A DNA stretch of 64,000 bases from Zygnema cylindricum (GCA_037447655.1 JBBHKE010002973.1:72158-136157), one strand, 5' to 3'. Positions 22,249 to 34,470 are shown, counted from the first letter of the stretch. The notes: generated by a model from the sequence alone, not told the origin. Translations and numbers: made by a program.

Positions 22249-23244
22249 TGCAATTCTGTGTCCTCTATTGGACTATAGAATTCAAAAAACCTCTAGATAA
22301 TTTTTGGCTAACCCTTCTGCAGTTAGGATCATGGATGCTCAATATGTAAACAAGCTATCTGACTACACCCCTATGCAGCCTGGACTCCCCTGAGTCAACA
22401 GCAAAAGAAATCACTAAAAACGCCCAACCAGGCGATTAATTATCAAGTGGCAAAGATGCAAAAATATATGCAAGCTGATTGGGAGAGAGGTTGCTACCTC
22501 TTAAATCTCCTAAGTCCGAAACCCCTCTCACAACCCCTATCTACTGATGTACGAACTAGTCTGAGAACTGTAAAGTATAGAAAGGTAGTGTGGCCGGTGT
22601 ACTTTCTTACGGCCTGTGTACGACTTGGCCATTGAGTGGACGTCTATCTCTTCCAGACGTGACCTTATGCTCTCCAGGATTCTCGCTCTCCAGTGTTACC
22701 TTGCCACGTGGCACCATGTCATGTTTTGCCCTAAAACCGCCTAAGCGCCCATTCCGGGATCTCAGCGATGACGCGCATCGTTGAATCAAAAACGACTTTA
22801 AATGCTAGCCGTTGAAAATCGATGTCTAGTAAATATGTTTAGCGTTCTCATTGTATTTCGATTTTGTTTCTATGTGACTTATCCGTAATTCCTTTAATCG
22901 GATTAGTGAGCACTGACACACTAAAAAACTTATCGTACCCCATGCAATCTAACGGACTTCAACGATAGACCGACTAAGGCTAGCGACTAAGCCACGCCCT
23001 GTGGGTCAGAGGTTCGAGTTCTGCCGTACTGAACCATTTTGGTAGAGGTGATTTATGTCACCTCTTTTGACCTGCGTAAGGAGCAAAGGTAGACATGGCT
23101 CCACTACCCTCTCTCTCTTTCAATGACTACGAGAAGTATGAGAGAAAGAAGGGAGAGGTGGAGGCAGATTGCCAATGCTTTTTTTTCTATTTCCACTAAG
23201 CTATTCAGACCTAGAAAATACTTTATAATTCTAAAAATTCCACA
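22249..23244 (-). mobile_element. solo LTR of the G copia family
   Basis: 996 bp bounded by TG...CA on the minus strand (starts TGTGGAATTTTT at 23244, ends at 22249). Perfect 5 bp duplications TACTT lie at 22244-22248 and 23245-23249. It matches the solo LTR at 56896-57894. It contains a plus-strand tRNA-like block (box B near 23011) and a long hairpin at 23101-23161. No internal region remains, so it arose by LTR-LTR recombination. Confidence 0.88.
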
Positions 23245-23785
23245 TACTTTGTGTCTGCCGTCCTTTTTCCGTTCCATGATTATCAATCTGCTGGTACAAT
23301 GCCGCACGTTCCCGTAATTTTTGTTTCAGTTAACCGACCAGAAACTTCTACGAAGTGCAACATATTTTTGTCAAAGTCCGTACATTTACCGTAAAATACC
23401 ATACATTTCCCGTAAATTTTCTGTTCAGTTTACCGGACAAAGTACTCTGGAAAAAAATACAGGAATTACGGATATATCGGGACCTTTGAGCGTTTGATAA
23501 CCGTTAACTATCGGTATCGTTGTTGTTGAGATAATTTTTTTACCAATACACAACACTTGTTATTAGACTATATAAATACTTAGTGTTAATAATGAATTAG
23601 TGTCATTGATGTTAATTTGTGTTTCAATCCGATTGTGAAAAAAATGTTTAATTGTAATTTCTGCATAACTCTAATTTAGGTATACAGAATCCGTCGTCAT
23701 TACATATACGTTAAAATAGGTAGAAGTACAAAATTTTACAATTCGTACCACGTCTCGTCCTTCCGTTGTTATGAATCCATAGTAC
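23245..23785. repeat. dispersed repeat block C, copy 2
   Basis: Same direction as 2294-2850, and likewise directly right of a G-family LTR. Confidence 0.55.
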
Positions 23786-24245
23786 TGATTTTCCCATAAC
23801 TCATCGGAAAATGGGTCTTGTTCACACCAAAATTTTGGCACATAACTCCGATTGAAGGTGTCCTGTGACACGTCACACGCTTCGACGTCATCAAACATAG
23901 GCGCAAAGACAAACCTGCAGTTTTTCAAACTTACCGCAGTAGAAGGACGACGACAGTGGTTCAAAGTTGGACAATTTTTTCGCGCGAAAACAATGAAATA
24001 GCCGTTCGGATGTTGTGTTTTCTTCGTCAGCTTTTGGGTTTTACCGTTGGCCTATTTCAAAGAAAGACGCAACCTTAACCTGACTTCATTATCCTCAAAT
24101 ATTTTAAGGAAGTTCTATTGTACGGTTTTTTGGGAACTTCCAAGAACAACAAAGTCGGTGTTCGGAAATCCTTACATTATTATAACGCCCGTCTGTTGCG
24201 GAAGTGAGTTTTTTCTGGTGGGAATAGGCTATCAAAGGTACGCAA
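23786..24245. repeat. dispersed repeat block B, copy 2
   Basis: Same direction as 1480-1925 but placed right of block C instead of left. Confidence 0.55.
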
Positions 24246-24367
24246 TTTGTATTTATCTGTACTTAAAGTTTACAATTTTTGACAAGATGACGGAAGTACC
24301 TGCGCGCGCAGAAAAAATTGTCTCCGCGATTAGCATTTCCCATTTTTTTTGTACAGTTGCATAAGTA

Positions 24368-24927
24368 CACCGCCTATCGCTATTAGCGTAGTGTACGCTA
24401 ATTCAGTCCCGTTTTTTTTATTTTTGTTCTTAATTAGCGTACCTTATTATATTGTTTTCTGTACACCATTTAGGGTTATTTTCCAAGTACCGTACAAAAC
24501 GAAAGTACGTTGTTGTTTAAATAGTGTGGTGTACGGTCAATGTCAGACCGTACAAAACTGTACCTTTTTAAGTGAAAATGTATAATTAATGAGTTTTAGT
24601 AACCGCGGACGCATGAGAATATGCGCTTTAGAAAGGGGATGAAATCGGGCTGTCAAATATCACGTTCGCACATATTCGTCCAACCACCACGTTTTGACTG
24701 TGTGAATGTACGATTTGTGTACGATTTGTCAGATTATGTACAAATACCTATATTAGTGTAAGCATGTTTGCGACCGACATTTATTTTTTTCAAAGACCCA
24801 AATTAGCATTATTGAACAATTAGGATGTATGTTTTTTTTCAAAATTTACAAATTCTTAATTAGCGCACACCACTCTAATGATTATTATACGCTAAAGAAA
24901 CTTCTACGCTAATAGCGATTGGCGTTG
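24368..24927. mobile_element. MITE 4 (TIR CACCGCCTATCGCTATTAGCG)
   Basis: The left end CACCGCCTATCGCTATTAGCG and the inverted right end CAACGCCAATCGCTATTAGCG bound 560 bp with TA on both sides. Related to MITEs 1-3. Confidence 0.65.
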
Positions 24928-25100
24928 TAGTAGAAGCCATACAATAATATGTAAGTTTTACACAAATTACTGTGGTACGGGGGACAAGAAATTGCCCTTT
25001 CGTGAATTGAAAATCGCCAGGAGCCCTTCGTTTGGGCTAAAAAAGAAAGAATTCTATTCACATGCGACAAGGTTCGTTGCAAATATACAACCGAGATTTA

Positions 25101-26055
25101 GGGTACGTCCCCATGTATTAAAGTATCGACTTTAATCCGTCGTTTTCACCGAAAACGCAGTTCCGTACGAGAAAAACTTTAGCCGTACAAAAAAAACAAT
25201 TCTTTAAAAGTACAGCAAACCTCAAGTCGATACTTTGAATGTACTTCATGTTTGTCGCCATGTGAACGCATTTTGGCGTTTTCCATTTTTCGACCCCCGG
25301 GTAAGAGAATCCAGCCCGTCAAAAAACTTCATCAAAAATCACCTCGCGACCTGATTTCAGGGAAAGTACCGCCCAAACAACGAATGAAAAATGACCAACG
25401 CACGCGCCACACGAGTGGGAAAATTTTAGGACGAGGGAGAGTACTCACTATTTTTCTCCCTGCCTGTCACGTGCATGTACGGAAAAGACGAGGATGTACG
25501 GAAAAATATCTGCAAGGGTCTCGGACCTCCAATTTCATTTATGGGTCCTCGGTAGAATTTTGCATCGTCTTCGCCTCTCCCCTCTCCCTCTCACACTATC
25601 ACTTTTATCTCACACTTTTTAGAATGAGGCACGACAAAACTGGTATGAAATGAAAGATATTTGAAAATTAATTCTTTCGACTACCTTTATGTATATTTTT
25701 GTGGCAAGTAGAGCTAAAAAGGTTGAGAAAACGAAATCGGGTATCCATGGCCGAAAGTTCTTGAATCTGTGACGTCACAAGTGAGCGTGACGTTACAATG
25801 TTACAAAACCCTAAACTTCTGCCATGTCACAAAATTACAAAATTGTAGACGTCTACAACTATCGCTGTTTTTGTTGGCGTCAACAATTTCGTAGTCGTCG
25901 TCAACCGTCACAAAATTGTACCTACGTCTACACCCGTCACATTTCAAACTTCCGATTTTATTTTCGCACATAGGGACGCTTTTCAAAGTAGGTCGGAACA
26001 CTTCACTACAGTCCAAAATACTTTTTCAAAGTATAACTTACATGGGGACGTACTC
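25101..26055. mobile_element. TIR element with TTA duplications (PIF/Harbinger-like MITE), 1
   Basis: The left end GGGTACGTCCCCATGTA is inverted at the right end (GAGTACGTCCCCATGTA). TTA lies at 25098-25100 and 26056-26058. 955 bp. A 133-codon frame at 25252-25653 matches no transposase I recognise. The TTA target duplication fits the PIF/Harbinger class; the TIR is close to that of 32128-32904. Confidence 0.7.
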
Positions 26056-26213
26056 TTACCTTTATTCGACGCAAAGAATACAAGCAGCGGTGAAAACTGT
26101 ACGGACATGTGGAAAGGAACCGAGTCAGTCCAAGAAAGCGACGAAAGAGAAAGTCGGTGGGAGGAGAGGACCGTTTGTGACTTTTCGCTCGTTCGCTGCC
26201 CGGATCTGAATCG

Positions 26214-26238
26214 TTTTTTTTTTTTTTTTTTTTTTTTT
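26214..26238. repeat. poly-T run
   Basis: About 25 uninterrupted T. Similar long A/T runs occur near 3995, 4670, 8170 and 17635. Confidence 0.8.
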
Positions 26239-26349
26239 GTGTGCAACAAAAAGCAGTATCGGGAAATTTTTTGCCGTCGACGAATTAAAAAAAATATAAA
26301 CGACTGGATTTGTACTTTTAGAAACCTGACTCTATGAGTACGTCATCAT

Positions 26350-27170
26350 TTTTGTTTAAACGATACGCTACACTGGGAGTCAAAACCAAACCGACATTTT
26401 GTCTTTATCGGAGAAAATGAAAACCAGCATATCCGCCCATAAACCCGTCGACAACTGGCATAAATCTTGGCAGAGACCCCAGCGTCGCCTGCTGCCAATC
26501 ATTTTCGCAAAAATCACAAAAATCGTACGTGCGCAATCGTTTTTCCGACATCCAAAGATCCAATCGGCCTCAAATTCGGCCAAATGGCACAAAGATAATT
26601 GTTCACAAACTTTTCTTTTGTCTTTTGAGAGAGACAAACTTTGTGCTGACGTGGCGCTATCCCGCGAAACGATGCCTTCCAGTAATTTGTACGGAATATT
26701 TCCACAAAATATAATCTCGTGGTGTCCTCCCAACCGTCCGATAACATTCAACTCGACGGAAGGCGAACAGAACGGCGAACCGACGTTTTTTGGACCGAAC
26801 TTCTTTTCCAGCCAGCTGGCGAAGAGTACAGAAAACTGTCGGTCCTCTGTATTTCAGCCATCCGTACGAGAGTCGCGGCAAATCAGGATGCAGGCCGTAC
26901 CTTCCTTCGTCGTTTCCGCAAACAAAAATAGTAAAATACACATTGTTTCGATCCTTTCACGGTTCACGTGGAGATCCTTTGGGGGACCCAGCCGACACGA
27001 TCCGTACCATACACGTTCCGTACCGTACGGCATTCTAATCTGCGAAGTACAAATAGCACAATACCTCAATCTTTATCCGTACTGTACAATCTGTACCGTA
27101 CGGCATCCTAATCAATGAGGTACAAATAGCGCAATGCCGCGATCTCAGAAGGCACCGAACTATTAACTGC
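26350..27170. repeat. dispersed repeat R, inverted copy
   Basis: Reverse complement of 6062-6960. It holds a 239-codon plus frame (26399-27118), the longest unassigned frame in this part. Other frames here are also stop-poor, and the other copies carry frame-shifting indels, so I give coding little weight. Confidence 0.45.
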
Positions 27171-27353
27171 GGCAGAAAGAGACTTTGAAATTTTCCAATA
27201 TTAGACGACAAGACAAAAGTCACGCCTACTCTCCTCTCTCTCTCTCAACTTTTGCCGCCGGCTTTACAAAACTCGTGACCGTGAGTTTCTTTTGCGAACT
27301 TGACGTCCGAAACTTGACGTTCGGCTCCGACCGGTAACTTTCAACCGTCAAAA

Positions 27354-27516
27354 ATGGCTCGCCGACAAGCGTCAGTGGTTCTGTTGTTTCTGGCGGCTGC
27401 CGTTTGGGGAGCAGTCCACGTGGCAGCTGAGGAAAGTGAGGTCCACGTGGCAGTTGAAGAAGGAAACGTGGCAGGGATGGATCGATGGAGTCAACTGGAA
27501 ACGAAAAATAACAAAG
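27354..27516 (+). CDS. candidate exon 1: signal peptide of small secreted protein
   Basis: ATG at 27354 opens a typical secretory signal: a basic start (MARRQ), then hydrophobic VVLLFLAAAVWGAV, then a likely cleavage after HVAA. An acidic stretch with two HVA(A/V)EE-type repeats follows. The frame meets a good donor site, AAAG|GTGAGG, at 27516/27517, in phase 1. The GA-rich intron-like part (27517 to 27660 or 27682) is also seen in the paralogous segment. I infer the first exon of a two-exon secreted protein gene. It could instead be chance, since no transcript is available. Confidence 0.4.
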
Positions 27517-27660
27517 GTGAGGGGTGGAGAGAGGGAGAGAGAGAGGGAGAGGGAGAGAGTGAATGTGATCTTTTTCTGTTTGCCTCTTATTCTTTTTTCG
27601 TAGTAATAAGTATTCTCCAGTTTTCAGTTCGCTTCCTTTACCGTTTCCTTGTCTTGACAG

Positions 27661-27927
27661 TTTCAGTTTCCGTGTAACGCAGATCTCCGTGGCGGTTTCC
27701 GTCGTCTTCTAGCGTGCAGCTACACCTACAGGTGGCAGAGAGGTGACACGTGTCAGTCTGTGGTGGCCAAGTTCTGCGGCATGAGAGGTGGCTCCACGTG
27801 GCAAAGCTGTTTGGGAGTGAGCGCCGGATATTGCATTGGAACCGGCGCCAATTGGATGGTCAACACCCCAATCTGCGTCAAATCGTGTATTTCGAGTGGG
27901 AGAAAACTGGTCACGGGATGTGTCTGA
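27661..27927 (+). CDS. candidate exon 2: cysteine-rich LysM-like domain
   Basis: Open for 88 codons without a start codon, directly after a strong acceptor (CCTTGTCTTGACAG). Nine cysteines. The core 'YRWQRGDTCQSVVAKFCG' resembles the start of LysM domains (Y.V..GDTC.SIA.KF), which bind chitin or peptidoglycan sugars outside the cell; the later 'GTGANWMVNTPICV' fits the LysM end more loosely. It ends 'LVTGCV' with TGA at 27925. Joining exon 1 in frame needs the acceptor after GTAACGCAG (27683), because the 27661 acceptor is phase 0. The broken copy at 17715 keeps its shared cysteines. LysM assignment is tentative. Confidence 0.4.
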   Translation, partial: FQFPCNADLRGGFRRLLACSYTYRWQRGDTCQSVVAKFCGMRGGSTWQSCLGVSAGYCIGTGANWMVNTPICVKSCISSGRKLVTGCV

Positions 27928-28399
27928 ACATAGTTCCATGTTGGATGTGTGTCAGTTCCGTTGGGAGGTGTGTTAAGAGATACTCTAGTTGAGTCTGTTG
28001 TTATGCTGGGATTCATGTTAGTTACGTTCCGTTACGACTTCTGACGCGGTGGCAGTTATGTTCTGTCAGAAATTTTGTGATATTAGGAGTAGTTTTAGAA
28101 GTGGCAATATTTTTCCGTTGGGAACTCTATTGGAAGTTTTTTTTGTGAGTTTTCGATTAGAGTATTCTCTTGGTAGTTTCCTATTTAAGCGTTCCATTAA
28201 GGATTGTATTTGTACTTAAGTTGGGAAAAGAAAATAATCGAGATAGTTTTTTTGGATTTGGTTGTAGATTTCATTTTGATATGGGCACAACGTACCAGCT
28301 GGTTTAGTTTAATGAATAAATGCATATATAGTTTTGCTATTAGCTACATTTCTAAATTTGCGGAAGTAGGGAATAAAAAAAACATTTAACGTATTATTT

Positions 28400-28750
28400 A
28401 GAATCTTGGACCTGACAACAATTCTTTAATGAGAGTTGTACATTTGTAATTTGTACATTTGAAATCTGGACATTCGCAAATTTGCTTGCCTCAATTTCGT
28501 TTAGCTGAATTTTGCTAATCTCATCTTTGTACCTATTAAATTAGAATTTGGAAATTCGCACACTTGCATATTTAAAATTCGGTTATTTGAAAATTTCGTT
28601 TGAGATTTTCCTATCTGAAATTCGTAATTTAGATTTGCACATTTGAAATTTGTCCATATGCAAATTGTACATTTGGAATGTTACGCATTTGAAATGTGGA
28701 TGTTTGTAAATTTGAAATTTGTACGTTTACATCTGAAATTTGTTTTGCAA
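28400..28750. repeat. imperfect tandem repeat of ATTTGAAATTTG-like units
   Basis: Repeated words such as 'acatttgaaattt', 'gcacatttg' and 'ttcgcaaatttg' over ~350 bp, highly diverged. Confidence 0.5.
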
Positions 28751-28999
28751 TCCCGATGGAATATGCTCAATGGAAGTCAAGAATCACGCTAATATCAAAT
28801 TTTACATTTCCTTAGTTTTCTGTTTACATCCTAGCCGAACATGTACGAATGAGAAAGCAACGATTTAAGAGAAATCAATGTCGAGGATTAATAAACCAAA
28901 ATTTTCCCGTTTTATGAATTTGAAAATATAAATGAAGGAGTTTTATTCGTTGAAACATTTTAAAGTACATTGTGAATCGATATTTGAGTGAAAGGAACA

Positions 29000-30800
29000 A
29001 AATTTTGCGTTTATAACTAAAATTTTATTGCGATTGTCAACCACTTACAAAAATGTTTTAAGAAAAAGGTAATTAGTAGTAAAAGAAAAAAAATACGTTT
29101 GCCTGATAAGATTGCGTAGAAAATTGAAAATATTATTTTAAATTAAATGTATATATAAAGTAAATAGTTATAAATTAAGAGAAAAAAAGGTGTGCATCAA
29201 ATATTTAGGATAATTGTGAGGCTTTTAACCATTCTCACTTAAATATTAGGATGGCCTATGTTGCGGCATTTTCCGGCAAGCATTTCAACTACAAAGGGAG
29301 AGATGGGAGATGTAGGATTGCTAAGGTTGGGAAAGGTCCTTGAGGTGGTACGGAAATTCCTTTTGAAAGAGGCGTTGGTCGGAGCCATCGTCTCTCTCGT
29401 ACTCCATACAAAGTTGAGCCCAAGCTTGGGCGGACGACTCGATGGTGTGAAAAATATGAGATTCTTAGGCAAAACAGTCGCGCCAATAAGATGAGATTGG
29501 AAACAACCTCGTCTTCTTCAGAGATTCGTCATCTTCTTCGGAGAGGGCGCCGAGGAGGTGCAAGTAGGCGGTTTGATCTTTCCATTTAGATAGATTGAAA
29601 TAATATATTATAAATTATAATAATTATATTGACTATTCCACTCCTTCGAAGTACTAGCATGGGCCTTTGCGGATGCGTCATCGGCGAATTTTGTGGCAAG
29701 GAGAGGGAGGTGTTGGGGAAGGCACCAAAGTGGGACTATGGTAGAAAGGAAATAGTTGTAATGTCTAAAGTAAGACAAAACGCCATGCTTCGAATCAATA
29801 GAAATTGTAGCCATTAAATTCTCAAAGGTGATCGTGACCGTGAAAAGTGTGTGGCTGGTGTTCATAACCTAGTGGAGGCGGAGAAGTGGAAGCATAACAG
29901 GGGTTGTAGAGGTAGTTGCCATGCTCAAAGGTTAAGGCAACGAAAAAAGAAAAACATCTACAAAGGAAACAAGACAAAAAGGAAAGGGTCTTGTTTCGGT
30001 TTTCAGTATAGTGTTTTGCAAATACTAAAAAGTGCTAATACACATATTTGACGTGACGTCACTTTATGGAGACACAACATCTAACGAAGTGTCCATACTA
30101 GAATGAACCAAGGGAGCGATGACCAAAAGTGAGGAGTGCTAATTAAAAATCAAGTTAAAGGCTAAAACAATACTGGTGATTGAGTTACGAAAACGAAATA
30201 CTAATTAGTTAATACTACTTACAAGAACCGAAATTAGAGTGCCAAGAGCTACGTTGAACAAACACTATTTCGTGGTCAAGACCCGGAGAAAGAAAAGAGG
30301 TCCCATGTTAATTTAGTTTTAGCTAATAGATTCACTTTGTAGTTCCCATATTACATCATGGGGTTTCTCATTTCAACTGATTTTAGATTGCTTCTATATT
30401 AATGTAAAATTTGCTTACCGCTTACTTATTTTAAAATATATTTTTTTCTAAGCATTTATTGACACTTTCTAGCATGAAGTACACATTTTTAGCACTTTCA
30501 TATCATTTACCAGATAAAATTAAGTATAAGAAAATTGAAACTGTCACTTAAATTTAAAAGTAGTTGTAGAAGTAGCTTGTTATCAATTGACAGGAATAAA
30601 CTCGTGGGTCAAAATTTTGGAAAACCTTGAAACTTTTAGCCATACTCTTTTAGATCTAATCTTTTAGGGTTTTGGCCGCACAAAATTATCCAAATTGTTT
30701 ACAAAAAAAAAAAATAAGAAAAGAACCATCAAACCAATGACGTTTGAAAAATGGCATGGTCCACAATTTTAACGGTGAGTAATAAAACTACAAAGTTTTC
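29000..30800. other. non-coding part of segmental repeat copy 2
   Basis: Short frames at 29239-29494 overlap on both strands, and the corresponding part of copy 1 is absent or diverged. Nothing recognisable. Confidence 0.35.
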
Positions 30801-30814
30801 AGGAACTTTGAAAC

Positions 30815-31100
30815 GGTTCCAGGTTTTTAGGGTTTTAGAGATTTCCAAAAACTGAGATATCTAGGGATTCTAACAGGGTTTCAGGTTTTTAAAAAGGGGT
30901 TTTTAGGGTTTTTCAGAAGAATTCTAGGCTTTCTACAACGGATTTCAGGTTTCACTTAGGGTTTCGGAGTTTTCGGGCTTAGGTTTAGGTTTAAGTCTAG
31001 AACTTAGTGTGAGGGTTTCAGTTTTAGGGTTTCTAGTTCAGGGTTAGCGGTTTAGGCTAAAGGGTTTAAAGTTGAGGGTTCAGGATTCAGGATTAGGGTT
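30815..31100 (+). repeat. degenerate TTTAGGG-rich array, copy 2
   Basis: Aligned with 20340-20605; words such as 'ttttagggttttagag', 'gtttaggtttaggtttaag' and 'agggttt' are all on the plus strand. Confidence 0.6.
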
Positions 31101-31189
31101 TGACCTAAAAGGTTGAAGCGGCAGCAATGTCTGAATCCGCCTTCAATTCGTTTTCAAAAGAGTTCGAACCTTCGCAAGTTCACTATAAG

Positions 31190-31470
31190 AGACAAATCTC
31201 CCTAGAAAGGACAATCCGGCGCGCGCTGACTGGATTTGTCACGTCACGCTGGACCGGGAACAGCTGCCAAAAAATAGAAAAATAAATAAATAAATAAAAA
31301 AAAAGCGATATCGAAACTACCAAAGCAGAAATCCGCCACCTCGTTTCTTGCAATGTGCTGTTTCTGCTCCCATTAATAGTCATCATTGGTCGACAGCTGT
31401 CCATGGCGACCATTCGGTCGCCCGAGTTTGTCGTTATGCTAAAAGGTCAAATGCTCTAGTGCCGAATCTT
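31190..31470. repeat. dispersed repeat, partner of 8082-8400
   Basis: Direct copy; has AAATAAATAAATAAA in place of the poly-A of the first copy. Confidence 0.6.
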
Positions 31471-31682
31471 GTCGAATATTTATGACTTCTCCATGCTTTC
31501 TAGTTTCAGTTTGTCGGAACCTAAACAGCGATTCGAAGTGTTAAAATATCGAGGTCAGCAATTTCTTTTGGGAATTGCTAATCGCAGAGACAGTTTTTTC
31601 TGCGCGCAGGTACTTCCGTCATCTTGTCAAAAATTGTACATTTTAAGTACAGATTAGTACAAGCTGCGTACCTTTGAGTTTA

Positions 31683-31880
31683 TGCTTGACGGTCAATCCG
31701 TCGAACAACTTTGACTTGCGAAATATTGTAACGACCGGTTGAAAAACTGCCGCGCTTGCGAACGTCGACCGTCATAAAAAAACAACAATTCACACGGCCG
31801 GCCAAGGTTTACTGCAACAAAACTGCGGCAACCACATGTAAATAAAATTGCTGCGCGCAGTCACTTTCTCACTTCACTTT
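31683..31880. repeat. dispersed repeat S, inverted copy
   Basis: Reverse complement of 1215-1425. Confidence 0.5.
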
Positions 31881-32127
31881 CTTCACTTCATCAACTTTGG
31901 ATGTGCTGATACGTTCGGCCAGCGTACGGAAAAAGCTGTTTTCTTCGGTTGATGTCGGTGCCCGTATACTATTGTCGGTGCACTAGGTTAGGATTGCGAA
32001 CAAACGGGTCCATACTACTAATTGCAAACGCTTGGTGTATACGCTTTGCGAACTTTTGTGCGGCGTTTTTGCCGTGTGAATCCGTACTAAACGCACTAGG
32101 AGTTGCACGGCCTGAGCCTGCGCCTTA

Positions 32128-32904
32128 GGGTATGTCCCCATGTACTTGTAACTTAGCGAACTTACTTTGTATTTTAGCGCAGATCCGGCGGACCCGCTTT
32201 TCAAGTGTCCCTATGTGTAAGAACGTATCGTAAGTTACGTTTGTGACGATTGTATACGTCGACAATACTTGTGACGGTTGTCAACGTCTACAATATGTGT
32301 TGTCGGACGTTATTTTTTGGAACTCATTGAGTGACGTCGCATGTCTTACCGTGACATTGTAGACGTACCGCCTTTCACCCTGTACCGTTTCACAGTTGAG
32401 AAGTTGCTCTTTGCCTTTGCGTCTCTTGTCCAGTCGACGTGAAATGGCATCAGAATTTCCAGACTTCTGCAAAAAAAAATCCGTACTAGACAAAAACGGA
32501 CAAAACCAAACAAATTGTGTAATTTTCTTTGTCGTATTAAATGCAAACGGACAAAACATAGCGACTTCCGTACTTTCTTTTGTCTTTGAAAATCGTGTGA
32601 AATACTTCAAAAATTACGGCACGTGCGAATATGTGTTCCTATTTTTTTATGTAAAATCCCTAGTTTTAAATCACATCGCGCATCTGTTTTAAAGATAAGG
32701 TTGAAGATGACGTTTTTTGTCGTCGAAGTGGGTCGAAAAAAACAAGACGACAATTTTTCGTACATTCTAAGTTCGAGGGTGATGCAAATTGTACTCTACA
32801 AATTTGCGATTCCTTTGTACCGTTGGAACTTAGGAAGTTCGACGCTAAGTTTTACAAGAAAACGACAGAAAAAAACCCTTACTTATGCACATGGGGACAC
32901 ACCC
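32128..32904. mobile_element. TIR element with TTA duplications (PIF/Harbinger-like MITE), 2
   Basis: The ends GGGTATGTCCCCATGTAC and, inverted, GGGTGTGTCCCCATGTGC bound 777 bp. TTA lies at 32125-32127 and 32905-32907. Sub-terminal sequences (e.g. 'gtcgacaatacttgtgacgg') resemble those of 25101-26055. Several short open frames, but no transposase recognised. Confidence 0.75.
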
Positions 32905-33045
32905 TTAGATTTGAGCTCTGCAGTTAGCGACTTTGCCACGCATGGTGAATGCGCACGAAAAAAAGTAAAATGCGCACATAAAGGAAAAATAAAATACGCA
33001 CTTAAAAGACAATATTCCTGCGTGATCGTACTTGAAATCTCTCGT

Positions 33046-33265
33046 GCATGAGCATACAACCGTGTGTAACATGCATCACACCCAGCTAGCGTTGATAGTA
33101 ATCACCAGAAAATGTATGAATCCCACTTATGTCCGATGGTCAAGACCATGACCAAAGTACAAAGAATATATACCAACCGAAATATCAATGAATTAGCCCA
33201 AGAAAGCAAGCAAACAAAAAAAAGTACAAAGACAAGTCCAGTAGGTAAAGATGAAAAACGATGGC
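33046..33265. repeat. direct repeat D1 (partner 34208-34435)
   Basis: About 215 bp, ~90% alike to D2; the pair brackets repeat X. Contains 'tgaatcccacttatgtccg'. Confidence 0.65.
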
Positions 33266-33267
33266 AT

Positions 33268-34207
33268 TCATTATTTGCGTTAGAGGCCACTAGGCCCTGA
33301 AGTCTTCAATATTCCCTACAAGAGTCCCACTAGCACACAACACACTCTCCTTAACCAATTGAAGCCGCCGAGAAAACCGGCACTCCTGAAGTTAGAAGAA
33401 TAGTGAGACAATCGACGGAAACGACGCACCAGCAATTATAAAACATAAGATTCACACGCCAGAATTCATAGACCACGGCAAGTGAGACACAGTCATGAAG
33501 GAAACCTTGCAGGTTGGCTTGCGCTAGTAGATTAGGTAAGGGCTTTAGTACAGAAAAGAGAGATAAAAAAGCTCAGAGACAACAGCTAGCCAAAGACTAA
33601 GGATCCACAGAGCGCAACCCTAACTCAAAAACTAACTCATACCATATATGCTACCGAAAATGCCAACTGAAACAAAAAGGTTCGACAAATCCGGAGAATA
33701 CAGATTTTCTAGGAAACGACAACTCTCCAATGTTGGATTCTCGTGGTGTAATTTGCAACTATTGATATGCAGCCACATGGCTTTTATCCTATGTTGTTGC
33801 CTATCGTAATGCTAAACTAATTCTTGAATGTCTTTGAGCAAGCACGTTTCTATGTGTAAACCCTGCCAGTTTCTAGAGACGGCCGATGCGTGGCCGCTCG
33901 GAATGCCTTACATCTACACCTCGAGGATAAAAACCCTCCCTACGCTGCCAAAAATAATGCATGAACCTCCGAGGGTTCACGACTTAGCCATCTGTCACGT
34001 TTGGAGCTGTTTGAGTTCCTCACAACCGATGCAGAACCGGAATCCAGTTCCACATCGATTTCCCGTTGTGTCGTACGTGAATGTAGTATGGCCTTTGATC
34101 ATATTGTACCTTCAGCTATACGCCAGATTACAAACCTATCACGTCAAATACGCGCCAATTAGTATAGGATTCAACAATAATACCCGTCGACACCTTACGG
34201 CATGACA
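33268..34207 (-). repeat. LTR-like repeat X, copy 2 (probable gypsy 3' LTR part)
   Basis: Matches 240-1195 over ~940 bp. The minus-strand start reads TGTCATGCCGTAAGG, and it lies just downstream of the gypsy H1 integrase, where the 3' LTR belongs. No convincing polypurine tract precedes it, so the LTR call is moderate. Confidence 0.5.
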
Positions 34208-34435
34208 GCTGCCGTGCATGAGCATACAACCATGTATAACATGCAACACACCTGGTTAGCGTTGACAGTAAACATCTGAAAAGGTATGAATCCCACTTAT
34301 GTCCGGTGGTCAAGACCACGACCAGCGTACAAAGAATATATACCAACGGAAATATCAATGAATCAGCCCAAGAAAGCAAACAAACAAATAAAAATACAAA
34401 GACAAGTGTTGTACGTAAAGATGAAAAAGGATGTT
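34208..34435. repeat. direct repeat D2
   Basis: Second copy of D1, lying between the PHD region and repeat X. Confidence 0.65.
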
Positions 34436-34470
34436 GCAGGGGAGCTGGTAAGGACAACAGGTAGGTCGCG

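Larger units (their letters stand above)
27486..31130 (+). repeat. segmental repeat, copy 2 (partner 17495-20640)
   Basis: Collinear with copy 1 (see the two exon entries and the telomere-like array). It has extra AT-rich sequence at 28400-28750 made of 'atttgaaatttg' and 'cacatttg' variants. Beyond the exon pair no gene is supported. Confidence 0.65.

Noticed and set aside
25252-25653. 133-codon open frame as a transposase
   Set aside because: Inside the first TTA-flanked TIR element but with no DDE or other transposase motif; composition looks random.
26399-27118. 239-codon plus-strand open frame
   Set aside because: Lies in repeat R. All frames here are stop-poor, the homologous copies at 4.1-4.4 kb and 6.1-6.9 kb contain indels that shift the frame, and no known domain is visible.
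34208-34435. D1/D2 as gypsy LTRs
   Set aside because: They lack TG...CA ends and are on both sides of an LTR-like unit rather than of a coding region.
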